A stretch of DNA of 64,000 nt from Hirundichthys speculiger (GCA_018398805.1 JAGFBZ010002257.1:279785-343784), one strand, 5' to 3'; positions 1 through 12,005 are shown, counted from the first letter of the stretch. Translations and numbers: made by a program. The notes: generated by a model not told the origin, from the letters alone.

Positions 1-1397
1 ACAACTAAATACTAAAAATATTAAACACTCCTACTGCATTCTGGGAAACACTGAGAACTCATCTCAGTGGTTTGGTTTATAATGAAACATCTTGTGTTGA
101 GATCAGAACCCTGATACGTCTGAACTTACCGACACTGAAACGCAGAAGGACTTTACGTTAGAATGTATTTATTCATTTAGGTTCATATCGATATGGATAA
201 AATGAAAAACACAAACTGCCAAGAATATCACGAAAGGACAACTGAACAAACAAACCTCTGAAAATTTTAAAACTATAATATTTCAGATATAAAAGCAGTG
301 TTCAGCTTTTATTTCGATTCATAAACAAGAAATGTGACATCCCCATCACACAAAATTCTTTGTTTGACCTAATAAAAGCCAATATCTAAATATTACCAAA
401 AAAAAGTCATAAAAGTTTATTACTGACAGACACGTGGCCAAAAACGAGTGACTTCAACAACAAAAACGTGCCACGTTAAAAGAAAATAGTTGTGGAAATT
501 TTGGTCAAAAAGTTAAAATTTCCTTCCGTTTAAAACAAAAAACTATGAAATATAAGATTTTTTTGCGAAAAATATTCGCTTTTCGACAAAGTTGCAATCT
601 CGCAAAGTTGTGATTTTAAGAAATAAAGTTGTAACTTTACGGAGAAAAAAAATGCAATTTCGCAAAAGTTAATATTTTACGACAGAAAAAAATTCGCAAT
701 ATGAAAGTCTCAATTTTCCAAAAAATTCACGACCCAAACGTGGTGACTGCAGGACATAAAGCTGCAGTTTCGCAACAGAAAGTCGAATAGTTGATATTGG
801 ATATGCAATTTTCTGAATGTGTGATTCTTTGGGAAAATGTTTCTTTCTTATGAAAGGTTTCAATATTTTTTTGAAAGCTACTGTAGGTTTATTATATTAT
901 ATATATATAGGCATGAGTGTTGTACCTGAACGCATTCATTGAATGAAAGTTCACGAACTAGTTCGTATTTTGTGTGAACTTGAACTGAACTCGCTCTCTT
1001 TCTTCTTCACCAGCAGGGGGCGTGAACGAGTTCATTTGGGCAGTTGTGAACGACGCTCTTTCAAAGTTCACGCACGGTCAAAACCGTTCCAGGTTTCCAG
1101 CAAACCCCATTTAAAATACACCACAACGAGCCTGATATGTATCTGAGGAAATCAATCAAACACGGCAAAACGGCTGTCGCTGCTGTCACACTAACAATTG
1201 CGTCATCAAATGTTTAAAACAAGCAGGAAGATGAAAGCTGCAGTCGCCCAGAGCTGGAGGAGACCCCCGACTCCTGGGGGGGATTGAAATATTGAAATGG
1301 GGGGAAAAAACATTTGCACCTTAGGGACCTGTTTTTGTCTTATAATAAAGACCATTTGGCAGCAAGTTGTTCCTCATATTTTTAATCTACTGTAGAG
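1..1397. other. AT-rich intergenic DNA, no gene seen
   Basis: No supportable gene. The first 900 bases are A/T rich with many short homopolymer runs and no open frame with convincing protein character. From about 940 to 1100 the sequence repeats variants of 'gaacgagttcatt'-like words in both orientations, which looks like a decayed inverted-repeat element, but I cannot set its ends. Confidence 0.5.
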
Positions 1398-1600
1398 CAG
1401 TGATTCCCAAAGTGTGGGTCGCGGCCCCCTGGTGGGCCGTCGTGGGACTGCAGGTGGGCCGTGAGAGGTCATTAAAACTAAACATGTTTTAAATTCTCGA
1501 TCTGTTTTAAGCATGTTTTGTCTTCAGTGTACTATACAAATAAAGTTGTATTGTAATTTTGTATAATGCTAATGTGAACCCTGGTTGGATAAAGATTCTG
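1398..1600 (+). mobile_element. hAT-like MITE, family 'CAGTGATTCCCAAAG', 3'-truncated
   Basis: Starts with CAGTGATTCCCAAAGTGTGG, the same terminus as the complete copies at 5137, 11704, 13542 and 53296, and continues with the shared 'gcaggtgggccgtgagagg' block. The matching right terminus is absent, so the copy is truncated. The right limit given here is approximate. Confidence 0.6.
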
Positions 1601-1796
1601 AATTGGACCAATAGTTTTCGACAGATAAAATGGATAAAATAATTATAGTTTGTGGTGGTGTAGTATATGGGCAGCAGCAATCATTTTGACAAATAATTTC
1701 TTGCAGCAACATTTAAAAAAAAAAAAAGAAAAAAATAACTAAAAATGAACTATTTAGTTCATTTTTTGAAATGAGTGTTGTGAAATTACTTCCTAC

Positions 1797-2867
1797 TAGG
1801 GCTGAACGATATAGACAAAATTTCATATCTCGATATTCATGCCAGATATCTCGATATCGATACGATACAATATGACTACGGGTTCGGTGAAAACCAAGCA
1901 TTTTTCAGAAAAATAATAACATCATAATACAAAAGAATGTGGAAAGTGCAGTGTTATTTATAAGAACTCACTGCCAGTCATCAACATTAATATAAAGTGC
2001 GAATAAATAAATTACAAATCAAACATTTTACTGCAGCTCTGCTTTAAAATAAATAACAAATATATGCAGCAGCTGGTGGAAGGTGAAACATTGAAAGTGC
2101 ATTGAAGTGCAACATCTTATATTCTTCTAAAGACAACATAACTATGCAGAAAATGCATTTGCTACTCACAAAACAGAGGTAGTTACAGCACAACTTCTAC
2201 AGATTCTTTGCCAGGAACACTAGCTTGTTAACCATGTCTGGCTTCAGACAGGACCTCTCACAACTCACAATGTTGCCTGATGCACTAAAGATTCTCTCTG
2301 AGGGAGAGCTGGTAGCACGCGATGGTGTTGTTTCAGGTGGTGAAACATGTTTGTTGTGCTACCTAGCTTTGTCGCAATTTTCGCCAAGCACGACTTGCAC
2401 AACACCTGGCTCTGGTTCACATCATCCTTTTTAAATCCAAAATACCTCCAAATAATGGAGGATGATATATGTCTTGGCACCAAATCAGATTCTGCACCGC
2501 CACCGGCCGCATTATCTTCCGCACTCATGTCACTTTTCTGTCTTACTTTTTAATTTCCCCGCTGCGGATGTAGTGTGTGCGTGTGAGTCAGTCTCCGTCT
2601 CCCTCACGCCCGCCCTCATATGTTTGTCATTGGTTGGCTTCAGCTGTCGATCCACAGCAAGCATGAAATAAGGTTTGTGGTTGGCTGGCCTTAGCGGTGC
2701 ATTCAATGGCAATCGTAAAAATGAAATTTATTGTGACTCCCAGAGCTGTACATGCAGGGCGAGCGCGGGGGAAATCTATATCGTTTATATCGTTGCTTTT
2801 TCGATATGAATATCTTGAATGTTCATATCTAGATATGGATATGATAACGATATATCGTTCAGCCCTA
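1797..2867 (-). mobile_element. hAT element with intact 8-bp target duplication
   Basis: Terminal inverted repeats TAGGGCTGAACGATA and its complement bound a 1071-bp segment. It is flanked by perfect 8-bp direct repeats CTTCCTAC at 1789-1796 and 2868-2875. An 8-bp target duplication with TAGGG termini is diagnostic of the hAT superfamily. The element carries a minus-strand fragment encoding a BED zinc finger (2265-2528), so it is an internally deleted derivative of an autonomous hAT. Subterminal DNA is rich in 'cgatat' words. Confidence 0.9.
2265..2528 (-). pseudogene. BED zinc-finger fragment of a hAT transposase
   Basis: An 87-codon frame starting with ATG. After an acidic start comes a BED-type finger: SSSIIWRYFGFKKDD, then VLCKSC (the C-x2-C pair), then FHHLKQHH (the histidine pair). 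This is the N-terminal DNA-binding domain seen in ZBED1-like hAT transposases. The catalytic RNaseH-like and dimerisation domains are missing because the 1071-bp host element has lost most of the coding region. All zinc ligands appear present, so the fragment is a well-preserved fossil; whether it is expressed cannot be told. It lies wholly inside the hAT element at 1797-2867. Confidence 0.8.
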
Positions 2868-3004
2868 CTTCCTACCCATATCTTCCTACCCGAGTTGACT
2901 GCGCATGCGTAGAGCAGAAACTTTAGAAGGCCATAATATTCTGCTGCCTGACTGTTATCGTGGAAGAGAAAAAGTTAGTTTCTTGTATTTTTAATGCTTT
3001 GTAT

Positions 3005-3668
3005 TAGTGCTGGGCGATATGGAAAAAATCATATATCACGATATGGACTATTTTATATCATGATAACGATATATATCACGATATACCATAATAAAGTACG
3101 TTTTCAGTTATTCTCTGAAAAGTTTGACAAAAATTTCATTGCCTACTTTTCAACTTTATTTTGAAAGGACATTTAGCTGAACTGCCACAAACAACCATTT
3201 TAGTGCAGCAAAAACAGGTAGGTACAGAGGTACAGTAGCTTTCACATTTTTTTTAAAGTGCACAACAGTTTCTGAGAGGAAAAACACATTTTTGCACTGA
3301 AGTTCAGCTATAAAAAATAAACACAAATTATTTTTCAACTTTCTGAAATCTGTAACCTTGTAGTGCAAAGTTTGCAAACCAATATAAAGTGTCTAAAGTA
3401 AACATCAGGGTTGAAGAGAACTCTGTTTAAGGCATTAACCATGAATAAAAGTGCAAACATAAAAGGCTACTTTGTAGAAGTAGATATGATTCTATCAAAT
3501 GTATCATTGCAGGTTATTTAATTACATATTTGCTGTAATAAATGATAAAATTAGGTTAGAAACGATAGAAGAGAAATGGCACGATATACACTTTTATATT
3601 GTCCCCACGATATGTATCGTTATATTGCCCAGCACTAATGATATGTATCGTCATATTGCCCAGCACTA
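3005..3668. mobile_element. hAT MITE with intact 8-bp target duplication
   Basis: Termini TAGTGCTGGGCGATAT and its complement bound 664 bp, with perfect direct repeats CTTTGTAT at 2997-3004 and 3669-3676. No transposase remains are visible. The right terminus is duplicated in tandem: 'atatgtatcgt..atattgcccagcacta' occurs twice between about 3610 and 3668. Confidence 0.88.
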
Positions 3669-3676
3669 CTTTGTAT

Positions 3677-4339
3677 GGACAGTATTTAATGCAGATATGT
3701 TTGAGGGACAAATCAAATGCTGCGAATGCCTAACTTTTAATTCTTTGTATGCACAGTATTTATATTGCATAGATTTGACAGACAAATCAGACGCACGTCT
3801 TTATGATGCCTGTGTGTGAGAGAATGTGCTTTTCCAGCTGTATTAAACCTTGTTCAGGAGGTTATTTTACAGGGTTTGTCGTATATTCGTTGGCAAGACG
3901 ATAAATCTCAAACATAATTGTATTCCGTTACATTACGTGAGAAAAATGCGTAATTAAATTAGTGACTTATCATTATTTTTTTTAAATTACATTGGAACAT
4001 TTTTTGCAAAAACCTTAAGCTAAACATTTCATTTTTGTTGCTTACTTTTCTTAATAATATGCTACCACCCAAAACACAGGAGAGCAGATATATGTGCTGG
4101 TAGGATATTGTTACAATGTAGGAAAAAATTACAGATGAGGCTATAATTTTCCACTACGGTAGGAAAAAGTTTTTAGGTAGGAAGAAATTTCAGAACACCG
4201 GATCATTGGAGCCCCTTCTATAATGATATTGATAGATATTGGTATTGAACTTGAACTCCTATTGGAACACAACAGCAGCTAAATTAACGCCAGGCACTGT
4301 GACACTCTCTCCCCCCAGCAGGTGATCTTCTCCCTAAAC
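3677..4339. other. Noncoding DNA between hAT copies
   Basis: AT-rich, no convincing open frame and no element termini recognised. Confidence 0.4.
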
Positions 4340-4946
4340 CAAGGGTGTCAGACTCATTTTCACTGAGAGCCACATCAGCATCATGGTTGCCCTCGAAGAG
4401 CCAGATTGACAGCATGAATGTAACAAAATGCTATGTAAATCAAAATATATTAAACTACACCTTAGTATATTGTTAAATATCGGATTCTGTATTTACTTTC
4501 ATATTTTCTGTTAAAATGCCGACGTAGATTAAACTCTTTCACGACTGACATCGCCTCATAACACAAAAGACAAACTGTTTTTTTCACCTTGAGGTACAAA
4601 CTTGTATTCATTTAACCGTTGTTTAAAAAACCGGCCTTCCTTGTGCAGCAATTTTTCTTTTCTTTGACATGTTGGGATTAGTTTGTAGAGGTATTTCTCA
4701 AATCCATCAGTTCTGAAAATCATCTTGATTTCTTGCTCATGGTGAGATACTGTTATCGTTGTGGGTAATGACAAAATGCATTATGGGAGATGTAGTTTAT
4801 TGTCAACATGCGCTTTAAAGCGCATGTTATTTTAAGTCTTAAAATATCGGTTTAAAATTTAAGACAATAGTGCGCAAGCGCTCGAGGGCCACATAAAATG
4901 AAGTGGCGGGCCACATTTGGCCCACGGACCTTGTGTTTGACACGCG
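4340..4946. mobile_element. hAT-Charlie-like MITE, family 'GGGTGTCAGACTC'
   Basis: The segment starts CAAGGGTGTCAGACTCATTT and ends with the near-complement 'gtgtttgacacgcg'. It is flanked by perfect 8-bp repeats CCCTAAAC (4332-4339 and 4947-4954). A second copy lies at 12659-13402. The internal 'gccacat...gggccacatttggccca' words are typical of this fish hAT MITE group. No coding remains. Confidence 0.85.
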
Positions 4947-5136
4947 CCCTAAACCCTAGGGGTGCCCAATCCTGGTCCTCGAGAGCCCCTATCCAGCAGG
5001 TTTTAGATGTTTCTCTGATTTAGCACACTGTGATACAAGTGACTGTGTCATCAACAGACTTGTCCAGACTTTGATGACAACCTGATAACGACCATTAATT
5101 AGGATCAGGTGTGTTGAAGCTGGGAAACCTCTAAAA

Positions 5137-5446
5137 CAGTGATTCCCAAAGTGTGGTCCGTCGTGGGACTGCAGGTGGGCCGTGAGAGGTCATTAAAGTT
5201 AAACAAATGTGTTTTAAATTCTCGATCTTTTTTAAATATGTGTTTAATTACTGTAAAATATTCATGACATGATGAAAAAAACATTAAGAAGTAATAAAAC
5301 AAACCAGTTAAGTGTTATTCTACTGTCACCTTAACTTAATATGACAAGTGTCACCTTATTTGTTGACCCCTCACATTAATATCGGATCATGGTTCCTAGT
5401 CACATTTCAAATTGGGCCCTGGTATTCTGAGGTTTGGGAATGGCTG
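5137..5446. mobile_element. hAT-like MITE, complete copy
   Basis: 310 bp from CAGTGATTCCCAAAG to 'tttgggaatggctg', flanked by perfect 8-bp repeats CTCTAAAA at 5129-5136 and 5447-5454. Same family as 1398, 11704, 13542 and 53296. Confidence 0.9.
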
Positions 5447-5599
5447 CTCTAAAACATGCTGGATGGGGGCTCTCCGGGACCAGGACTGGACACCTCTTTC
5501 TTCACTTGCAGGACACAAACTTGCAGAAAGTGTCTCTCCACCTCTGCCAGACATCTGGAGGAGGACCATCCCTCCTTTATCAGGCTGCATCAGCGGTCA

Positions 5600-6420
5600 G
5601 GGTGGTGTCACAATCACGGCCACCACTCCCCGTTAAAGACCCCCCGGTGGTCCCGGCTGGACCCCCGTCTGGACGGCGGTCAGTCCCGTTTAGTAAACAC
5701 AGACAAGTTGTTTTTTTTTTTTTTGGAGGGGTGTCGTCTCCAAAGCTGTAAAACTGCGCACACGCAGACAGCATCATCTCAGTTTTGTCTAATATTTCAG
5801 CCCCGGCTGCTCCCAGTCATGACAGCGGCGGCTAGTGTTGCAGTCCGGGACGCGGCGGAGCCTGGAAGCGGCTAACAAACTTCTGAATAAATAAATAAGA
5901 GTTAAAAGCTGGCGTTTGGCGCTAACGTCTCCGGCCGCGGGGACGCGGCGGAGCCCGGCTGGACGGACGGGAACTTGGCAGCCGAGCGAAACTGGCCGAC
6001 GGGACTTTGTGGCGGAGACACTTTCAATTAAAGGAGAAGAGGAGCGCCGAGCTAACTTTTTCCTTACCTCCCGGTGAGCCCAGCGTCTAGCCGTCGGTCG
6101 CTGCGACTTTCCCGGCTGCCATTAAATCCGGGTCCGATTCCGGCGCCTTCGACGGGAGGAGGTGAAAATCCGAGTGTGTTGTAGCTCAAACTCTCGCCAG
6201 AGGCAGCGGTTTCTCCAGCACGACTCGTCTCTCTGCGTGGCTTCAGCAACAGCCGCCGCAGCTTTGCTTTTTTTTTTTTTTTTTTCCTCCCAGAGCTGCC
6301 GCGGGAGCGCGCGCAACTGGGATTCAGGGCTGGCCAGAGCCGCGCGAACGCGCAATTCCAGACCGACACGAGGAGCTGTGACACAGACGTTAAAATTCAG
6401 CGGCACGCGCGTAAATTTAC
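5600..6420. promoter_or_regulatory. CpG-rich, promoter-like region; direction undecided
   Basis: CpG-dense stretch with many CGCGGCGG and CCGGCCGCGG words, in sharp contrast to the AT-rich surroundings. Splice-donor-like sites exist on both strands: CCCG followed by GTGAGC after 6073 on the plus strand, and GGGAG followed by GTAAGG below 6068 on the minus strand. It could therefore hold a noncoding first exon of a gene running in either direction. No coding exon with recognisable protein is found on either side within the window. It also contains T-runs at 5709-5724 and 6267-6286. Confidence 0.5.
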
Positions 6421-8138
6421 GGGGTAAAGTCGAGCAAACGCAAGCGGCCTCCCCCTGCCGACGTTTACACGGTTTCCTGGCATCTTAATGAACGATTCGT
6501 GACGTTTTTGGTCAAAATACCACACAGAGGGTGCAACAGGTGTTTTTTTTTTTTAAGGGGCGGAGTCAGCCACTTGAACCCACCCCCCTATTCTGTGGGG
6601 TGTAGGCATTTGCTGATTGTGCTAGCAAAAGTGGCATCTTATGCTAGTGGCAGTGCTCTTTTTTTGCCCAAATTATGCTCGCTTTTCAAAGTTATGCTAC
6701 TTTTTAAAATAATTATTCTGTGCACAAACTTCACAACTCACAAGACAAGTTTGAAAATGTATTTTATTAACCCTGGCCTGACTTTCTGGGCCCGGTTGTT
6801 CAAACCTGGGTAACTTTATCCGGTGGTTAGGCCTATACGGTGGATAAATCTGCTATCCAGTTATCCAGCGAACAAAAATAGGTTGCACAAAGCCTGGATA
6901 GTGTGGTGCATAACTATCCGCGGATAGCTTGCTAACCATCGCGTGTAGCAGAGCGTGACACAGTTTGCGCAAGGTTTTGCACTCAAATGGCCTCCAGTTA
7001 CCATGGTAAAGTATGCAAATTTCAAGTAAGCAATGAACTGTGCGCACGCTAGCAGTGCTCTCTGGGTTTCAAAACAAATAAAAACAAATACAGTGAAAAC
7101 TAAACCATGCAGTTTCTGACAAAGCCCTGGATAACAAATTTAACATTGAATAATCTCTTCGTTTTCTTGAATTATTCTAAAATTGTGCTATTAAGAAAAT
7201 ATAAGGATTATGCCGATGCCACCCACACCAAAGGGATGGAGTTGTTATATCAGGTTATTATTTTGTTTTGTTGATTTATTTGTTTATTTTTTGAGTTGGT
7301 AGGGACTTCAGACAATCAAATGTATGGTCTCAAGAACAGAAAACGTCTCACTATATGTCCTTTAACTGCCACAATAATTTGTGTCAATGTTTGCACTTTT
7401 TGTTCAGATATTTATTCTTTTGGGTTTTTCTTTGTTCATCTTATATTGATTTTGTGTGTGTTGGAATAAGAGTGGAACCATCGTTGCATGCTGTGTTGTA
7501 CAAGGGTTAGTTTAGTTGATGCACCTAAGGACCAGTTAAGAGAGAACCAGAACCAGCAAGAAGATGAAACTAACTGAACTGCAATGAAGAGATGTTGGAA
7601 ATGATTGAATATTCTTTGTTTACCATTGTGGATATCTCCCTCATGATATGTGCGGTCAGCTTGTTTTACATTGTTTAAATGCTCATTGAAATGTTTATTT
7701 TATTTACTTAAGACATTGTTTGTGCTTTATTAGTTTGATGGTGGATTGATGGTGAAGTGAGAAGAAATAAATCCATCTGTATAAAGAACTGTGTTCCCGT
7801 GTATTTCCATGAGGGATTGAAATGTCTCCTCTAACATCATTTATTATCGTTATAATTTTGTATCTCTTCTGAGTTATTTCTGGTGTCTTACTGTTCATTA
7901 TCAGGGCTGCTTCTATGTCTTTGGGGGCCCTCATGCACAGGGCCCCCAAAACTGTTAAAATGCCAATGGGATGAACACTAACCAAAAAAAAAAATTCACT
8001 CGAAAACGGCCTTAAATTATAAATAAATAAAAATAATATAGCACAGACAGCTCATACTTGAAACAGTGTTTTACAGTGAGGCACTTAAAAGTTCTTATAT
8101 ATTTAGATTTAGGTGGCTGCAAATGAAGCAGTGATTTG
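6421..8138. other. Noncoding intergenic DNA
   Basis: No supportable gene. Around 6785-6960 the words 'ggttgttcaaacctggg', 'ggataaatctgctatccag' and 'ggttgcacaaagcctggat' form partial inverted repeats. They suggest a decayed MITE whose ends I cannot fix. The rest is AT-rich. Confidence 0.4.
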
Positions 8139-9550
8139 GGGTGAATTCTAATTCCTCCATTAACCCTTAATCTCAACCCTCAATCACAAAAATGCACGCT
8201 CCTGCTAAGTGCGAGCGTTGTCCCGATTCTTAGAAAGTCAAGTTGAGGGACAATTTTGAGGGCTGTATCGCCCTCAAAATTGGGTGAATTCCAATTCCTC
8301 CCTTAACCCTCAATTTTTGGCCCTCAATCTTAACCCTCCAAAGTAAGTGTAAGGGCTATTTTGTGACTTAGAAATGGGACACTCCTTGAGTGCAGTTACG
8401 TCTTCAGACTGAAATGTATCAGAGCCCGTGTTGTCTCTGTATTTCCTGAAATGACACAGGGATAACATTGAAAAGAGCGCTGTATATTCTCTAAATAATA
8501 TTAGCAAATAACACAATAGAGGATTCAGTCCTCCATCGCTACACAACAAGGTATACAAGTAACGTGAAGCCGGCCCAGGACTGCCAGTCCGGCAGCAAAC
8601 ATCGTAAAGTAAAAAACATAAATGTTACGCAACAACGACGTTAATCCATGAAAAAAGTCTCAAACAAAGACAATAAGATAGTTTCGTAACATTTATATCT
8701 TTAAGAACTACAAAGATACTTACGTTTATAGCTAGCTTTTTTTGTTGCCATGCTTTTCGAAGAAATGAGACACCCTTGAGTGCAGTTACGTCTTCAGACT
8801 GTGGGGGGCGGCCTTACGCCAAAGCTACGTCCAGTCTGTCAAGAAAATGACGAAGAAGAAGAAGGAGAAGAAGATGAAGAAGAATAAGATAATATAAATA
8901 TATATAATGAAGACAATAAGATAGTTTCGTAACATTTATGTCTTTATCAACTATGAAAATATGTACATTTGTAGCTAGCTTTTTTGGGCACCATCCTTTT
9001 CGAAGGCGTCTTGGCGAAAGTATGCAATGCCTTCTGGGTAGCCCTTACTCCCAAGGGGGGTGCCGGAGAATCTCAATGGGGTGAATTCCAATTCTTCCCT
9101 TAACCCTCAATCTCAACCTCAACCTCTCAATCTCAAAAACGCACGCTCCCGCTAAGGGCAAGTGCTGTCCCAATTCTTAGAAAGTCAAGTTGAGGGACGA
9201 GTTTGAGGGCTGCATTGCCCTCAGTATTGAGATTCTCCGACACCACCCTTGGAAGTAAGGGCTATCCAGGAGGCATTGGGTAATTTAGCCAAGACGCCTT
9301 CGAAAAGGATGGCACCAAAAAAAGCTTGTTACGAATGTAAGTATTTTCGTAGTTAATAAAGATATAAATGTTACGAAACTATCTTATTGTCTTCATTATA
9401 TATATTTATATTATCTTATTCTCCTTCTTTGTCGTTGTCATTTTCTTGGCAGACTGGACGTAGCTTTGGCGTAAGGCCGCCCCCCCACAGTCTGAAGACG
9501 TAACTGCAATCAAGGGGTGTCCCATTTCTAAGTCACGAGATATCCCTGAC
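8139..9550. mobile_element. Composite cluster of Harbinger-like MITE copies
   Basis: At least three partial copies of one MITE family are joined or nested here. Left termini GGGTGAATTCNAATTC occur at 8139, 8282 and 9079. Internal blocks 'gagtgcagttacgtcttcagactg' and 'cttacgccaaagctacgtccagtctg' recur in both orientations, so copies lie head to head. A complete copy of the family is at 51299-51710 with TTA on both sides; another is at 27238-27708. Confidence 0.75.
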
Positions 9551-9805
9551 AGTCTAACCCCGTTTTCTTCTGCCATCCCACAACACACACTCTCCATTAC
9601 CCATAAGGCCACTCCATTACCCATAAGGCCACATCATTACCCATAAGGCCACCTTCTTAAAGGGGCCTGGCTGGCTCACAGCATTTCTTCACTGTGAGAG
9701 AACGCGCACAACATCCTGTGATGTTTCCGCAATTTTTTAAATTATATTATATATTTCTGAAAAATCTGCAAATAACTAAAACCGCGAATTGGCAAGGGAT
9801 CACTG
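9551..9805. mobile_element. Right half of a pogo/Tigger-like element
   Basis: About 255 bp that match the right part of the element at 48599-49290, ending GGGATCACTG followed by TA. It contains the same three tandem copies of 'cattacccataaggccac'. The left part is missing at the junction with the MITE cluster. Confidence 0.7.
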
Positions 9806-9807
9806 TA

Positions 9808-10578
9808 GCAAGAAACAGCTCTGCGTGATGTATCCTGTTGGTGCTGGGATCGTTCAGTTAAATCCACCTCTATCTGCATGGAGCTAATTCATAACAAACG
9901 TCACCTCGAGGCACTTTCCACAGAAGACGGGCCTCATAGCATCCATCTTGACTGATTTTGGGGGTCTGATTTGTGTCTCCTGGTGTTAATTCCCTGTCTT
10001 TATGGTCACTTTGTACCCATCTGTGGTCGTTAAATTGATTTTTCAGCAAGAAATCCTCACTTGCCGCCACTTAAGACGCCGGCCGAGGCAGCGAAGGTGT
10101 CAGAGCCCGAGCGAGTAATCCTTCCACGTTGAGGCATAATCTCTTTAAAAGGCATATTAGGTTCAAGAAGAGATAAGAGTGCAATAAACCGTATAGTCAT
10201 CAGCGCCGATGTGACATTTATACGTCACAATAATCTTTTTCTCAGTGTTCAAAAGTCGCACACTTTATTTTAGATCATATCCTTGATACTTTTGCATTAA
10301 ACATGAAAAATGTTCTGTCTGGCTTCACTGTTTATGAGAAGGAGCTGAAGGATCAATTTTTTCTTTGCAACCTTATAATTCTTATGGGAACATTTCACAT
10401 ACACAAATGTAAGATCATTAAAACTTTTCCATCTTTCTTCACTTTTCATGGAGAAATAAAATCTTATATTAAGACTATTTCTACTTCAGATAACAAGAAA
10501 GCTATAAAAACTTTGGACTGCTCCAAATTTAAAATATTTTTGTGAAATTTATTTACACTTACACATAAAATTGATATA
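9808..10578. other. Noncoding DNA
   Basis: No supportable gene or element termini. The short frame near 10303 has no recognisable protein features. Confidence 0.4.
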
Positions 10579-10714
10579 CAGTGATCCCTTGTCAATTCGC
10601 GCTTTAAGTTCCGCGGTTTTAGTTATTTGCGGATTTTTCAGAAATATATAATATAATTTTAAAAATTATATTGTGCGCCGGGCCCCATTAACCGCGAAAA
10701 ATAAGAGATCACTG
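10579..10714. mobile_element. 136-bp Tigger-like MITE with TA target site
   Basis: Starts CAGTGATCCCTTGTCAATT and ends 'aaaataagagatcactg', with TA on both sides (10577-10578, 10715-10716). The same termini bound 52016-52119 and the left end of 48599-49290. A TA target site with CAGTG ends fits the pogo/Tigger branch of Tc1/mariner. Confidence 0.85.
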
Positions 10715-10939
10715 TAATTGTTTCCTTGCAATTGCTTTTTTTTTTTTTTGCTTTATCTACATATATGTACACTTATATAACCCCATGGTGCAACTTCTAA
10801 TGTATCTTTTCTTTGGAAGTATTGTTCTGTATTTTTTTGTATTCATTAATAAAAAAAAAAGTTGCACACTTACCTGTGGGAAGGTCATACTTCCACACAT
10901 GCATGCATCTCATGCAGTGATAAATTATCTGAGTTCCGT

Positions 10940-11620
10940 TTTTTTTTTTTTTTTTTTTTGGGGGGGGGGGGCAACAAACGCACAGTTCAAAGACACAGCA
11001 AGCACGTGCCCGTGAAAGCGTCCCTGAGTCATTTACTGACGCGTCTCAGTGAGATAATGACCTCTGCAGAGAGGAAACCCCCTCCTCCTGCTGCCTTCAG
11101 GTTCTGCCGGAAATAGCCCGATCACATCAGATCCAGACGCAGATAACTGTCACGCTGCATGTTTTCCCACCAGTTTTCCCGCTCAATTCCCAGCTCTCCC
11201 AGTGCGATCGCGAGCGCGCCTCAGATGTACAGGAGTACATGATAATTTTCGACCCGAGAATCTCGGACGGGATTTTTTGGAGGGAGAACCTGAAGGCATC
11301 ACACGCTCCTAAACGAGGGGGAGGAGCTGAGAGGATGACATGTGGGAATGACTCAAGGCTTTTACACATTCCAGACGTTGTTTCACCCTCCTCTCCTCCC
11401 GGGCACCGGGAACCGGGGGCCGAGGTGTTTTCCGGCCCGGAGTGAACGGGGTCAAGGAAAAGGAAGGATGACTCTCATTTTCCTCTTTTGCCATGCCCAG
11501 AAACTGCCCTCCTCCAGCTGGATAAATAATACAAATGCAGTCGCGATGTTATATTATTAGGACTCGTTTCATTTGGTTGAGTGTCTGTGACGTCACAGTC
11601 TCCCGCGCGCCATCAAACTC
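10940..11620. promoter_or_regulatory. GC-rich stretch with palindromic CRE, possible regulatory region
   Basis: After a T16-G12 run (10939-10970) the DNA becomes GC-rich and non-repetitive, with CpG words such as 'gcgatcgcgagcgcgcc'. A perfect palindromic cAMP-response element TGACGTCA is at 11588-11595, next to 'ctcccgcgcgcc', and a TEAD-type CATTCC word is near 11369. No exon with recognisable protein is seen, so function is inferred only from composition and motifs. Confidence 0.35.
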
Positions 11621-11703
11621 AGATGACACTTTTCCCTATTATGGATTTAAGAGGAGTAACACTGAACCCACAGAGATGGCTCTGAAACAACAATCAAATA
11701 GAG

Positions 11704-11997
11704 CAGTGATTCCCTAAGTGTGGGCCACGGCCCCCTGGTGGACCGTCGAGGTACTGCAGGTGGGCCGTGAGAGGTTGTTAAATTAAACTAATTAGTTTAA
11801 ATCCCCGATTTTTTAAAATATGTTTTTAATTGCTGTTCAATATGTATTACATGATTTAAAAAATAATTAGGAATAATAAAAAAAAAAACCCAATTGGATT
11901 ATATTGGAATATAGCTTTTAGTCTTGCATGTTGATCAAAGTGACATTTTTAACATTTCGAAACTGGGCCTTGGTATTCTGAAGTTTGGGAATGGCTG
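11704..11997. mobile_element. hAT-like MITE, complete copy
   Basis: 294 bp bounded by CAGTGATTCCCTAAG and 'gtttgggaatggctg', with perfect 8-bp repeats AAATAGAG at 11696-11703 and 11998-12005. Confidence 0.9.
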
Positions 11998-12005
11998 AAA
12001 TAGAG

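Noticed and set aside
5456..5875. 139-codon ORF in the CpG-rich region
   Set aside because: Starts within a hAT target-site flank, runs through a T-run and has no domain; three frames are open there because of GC-rich composition.
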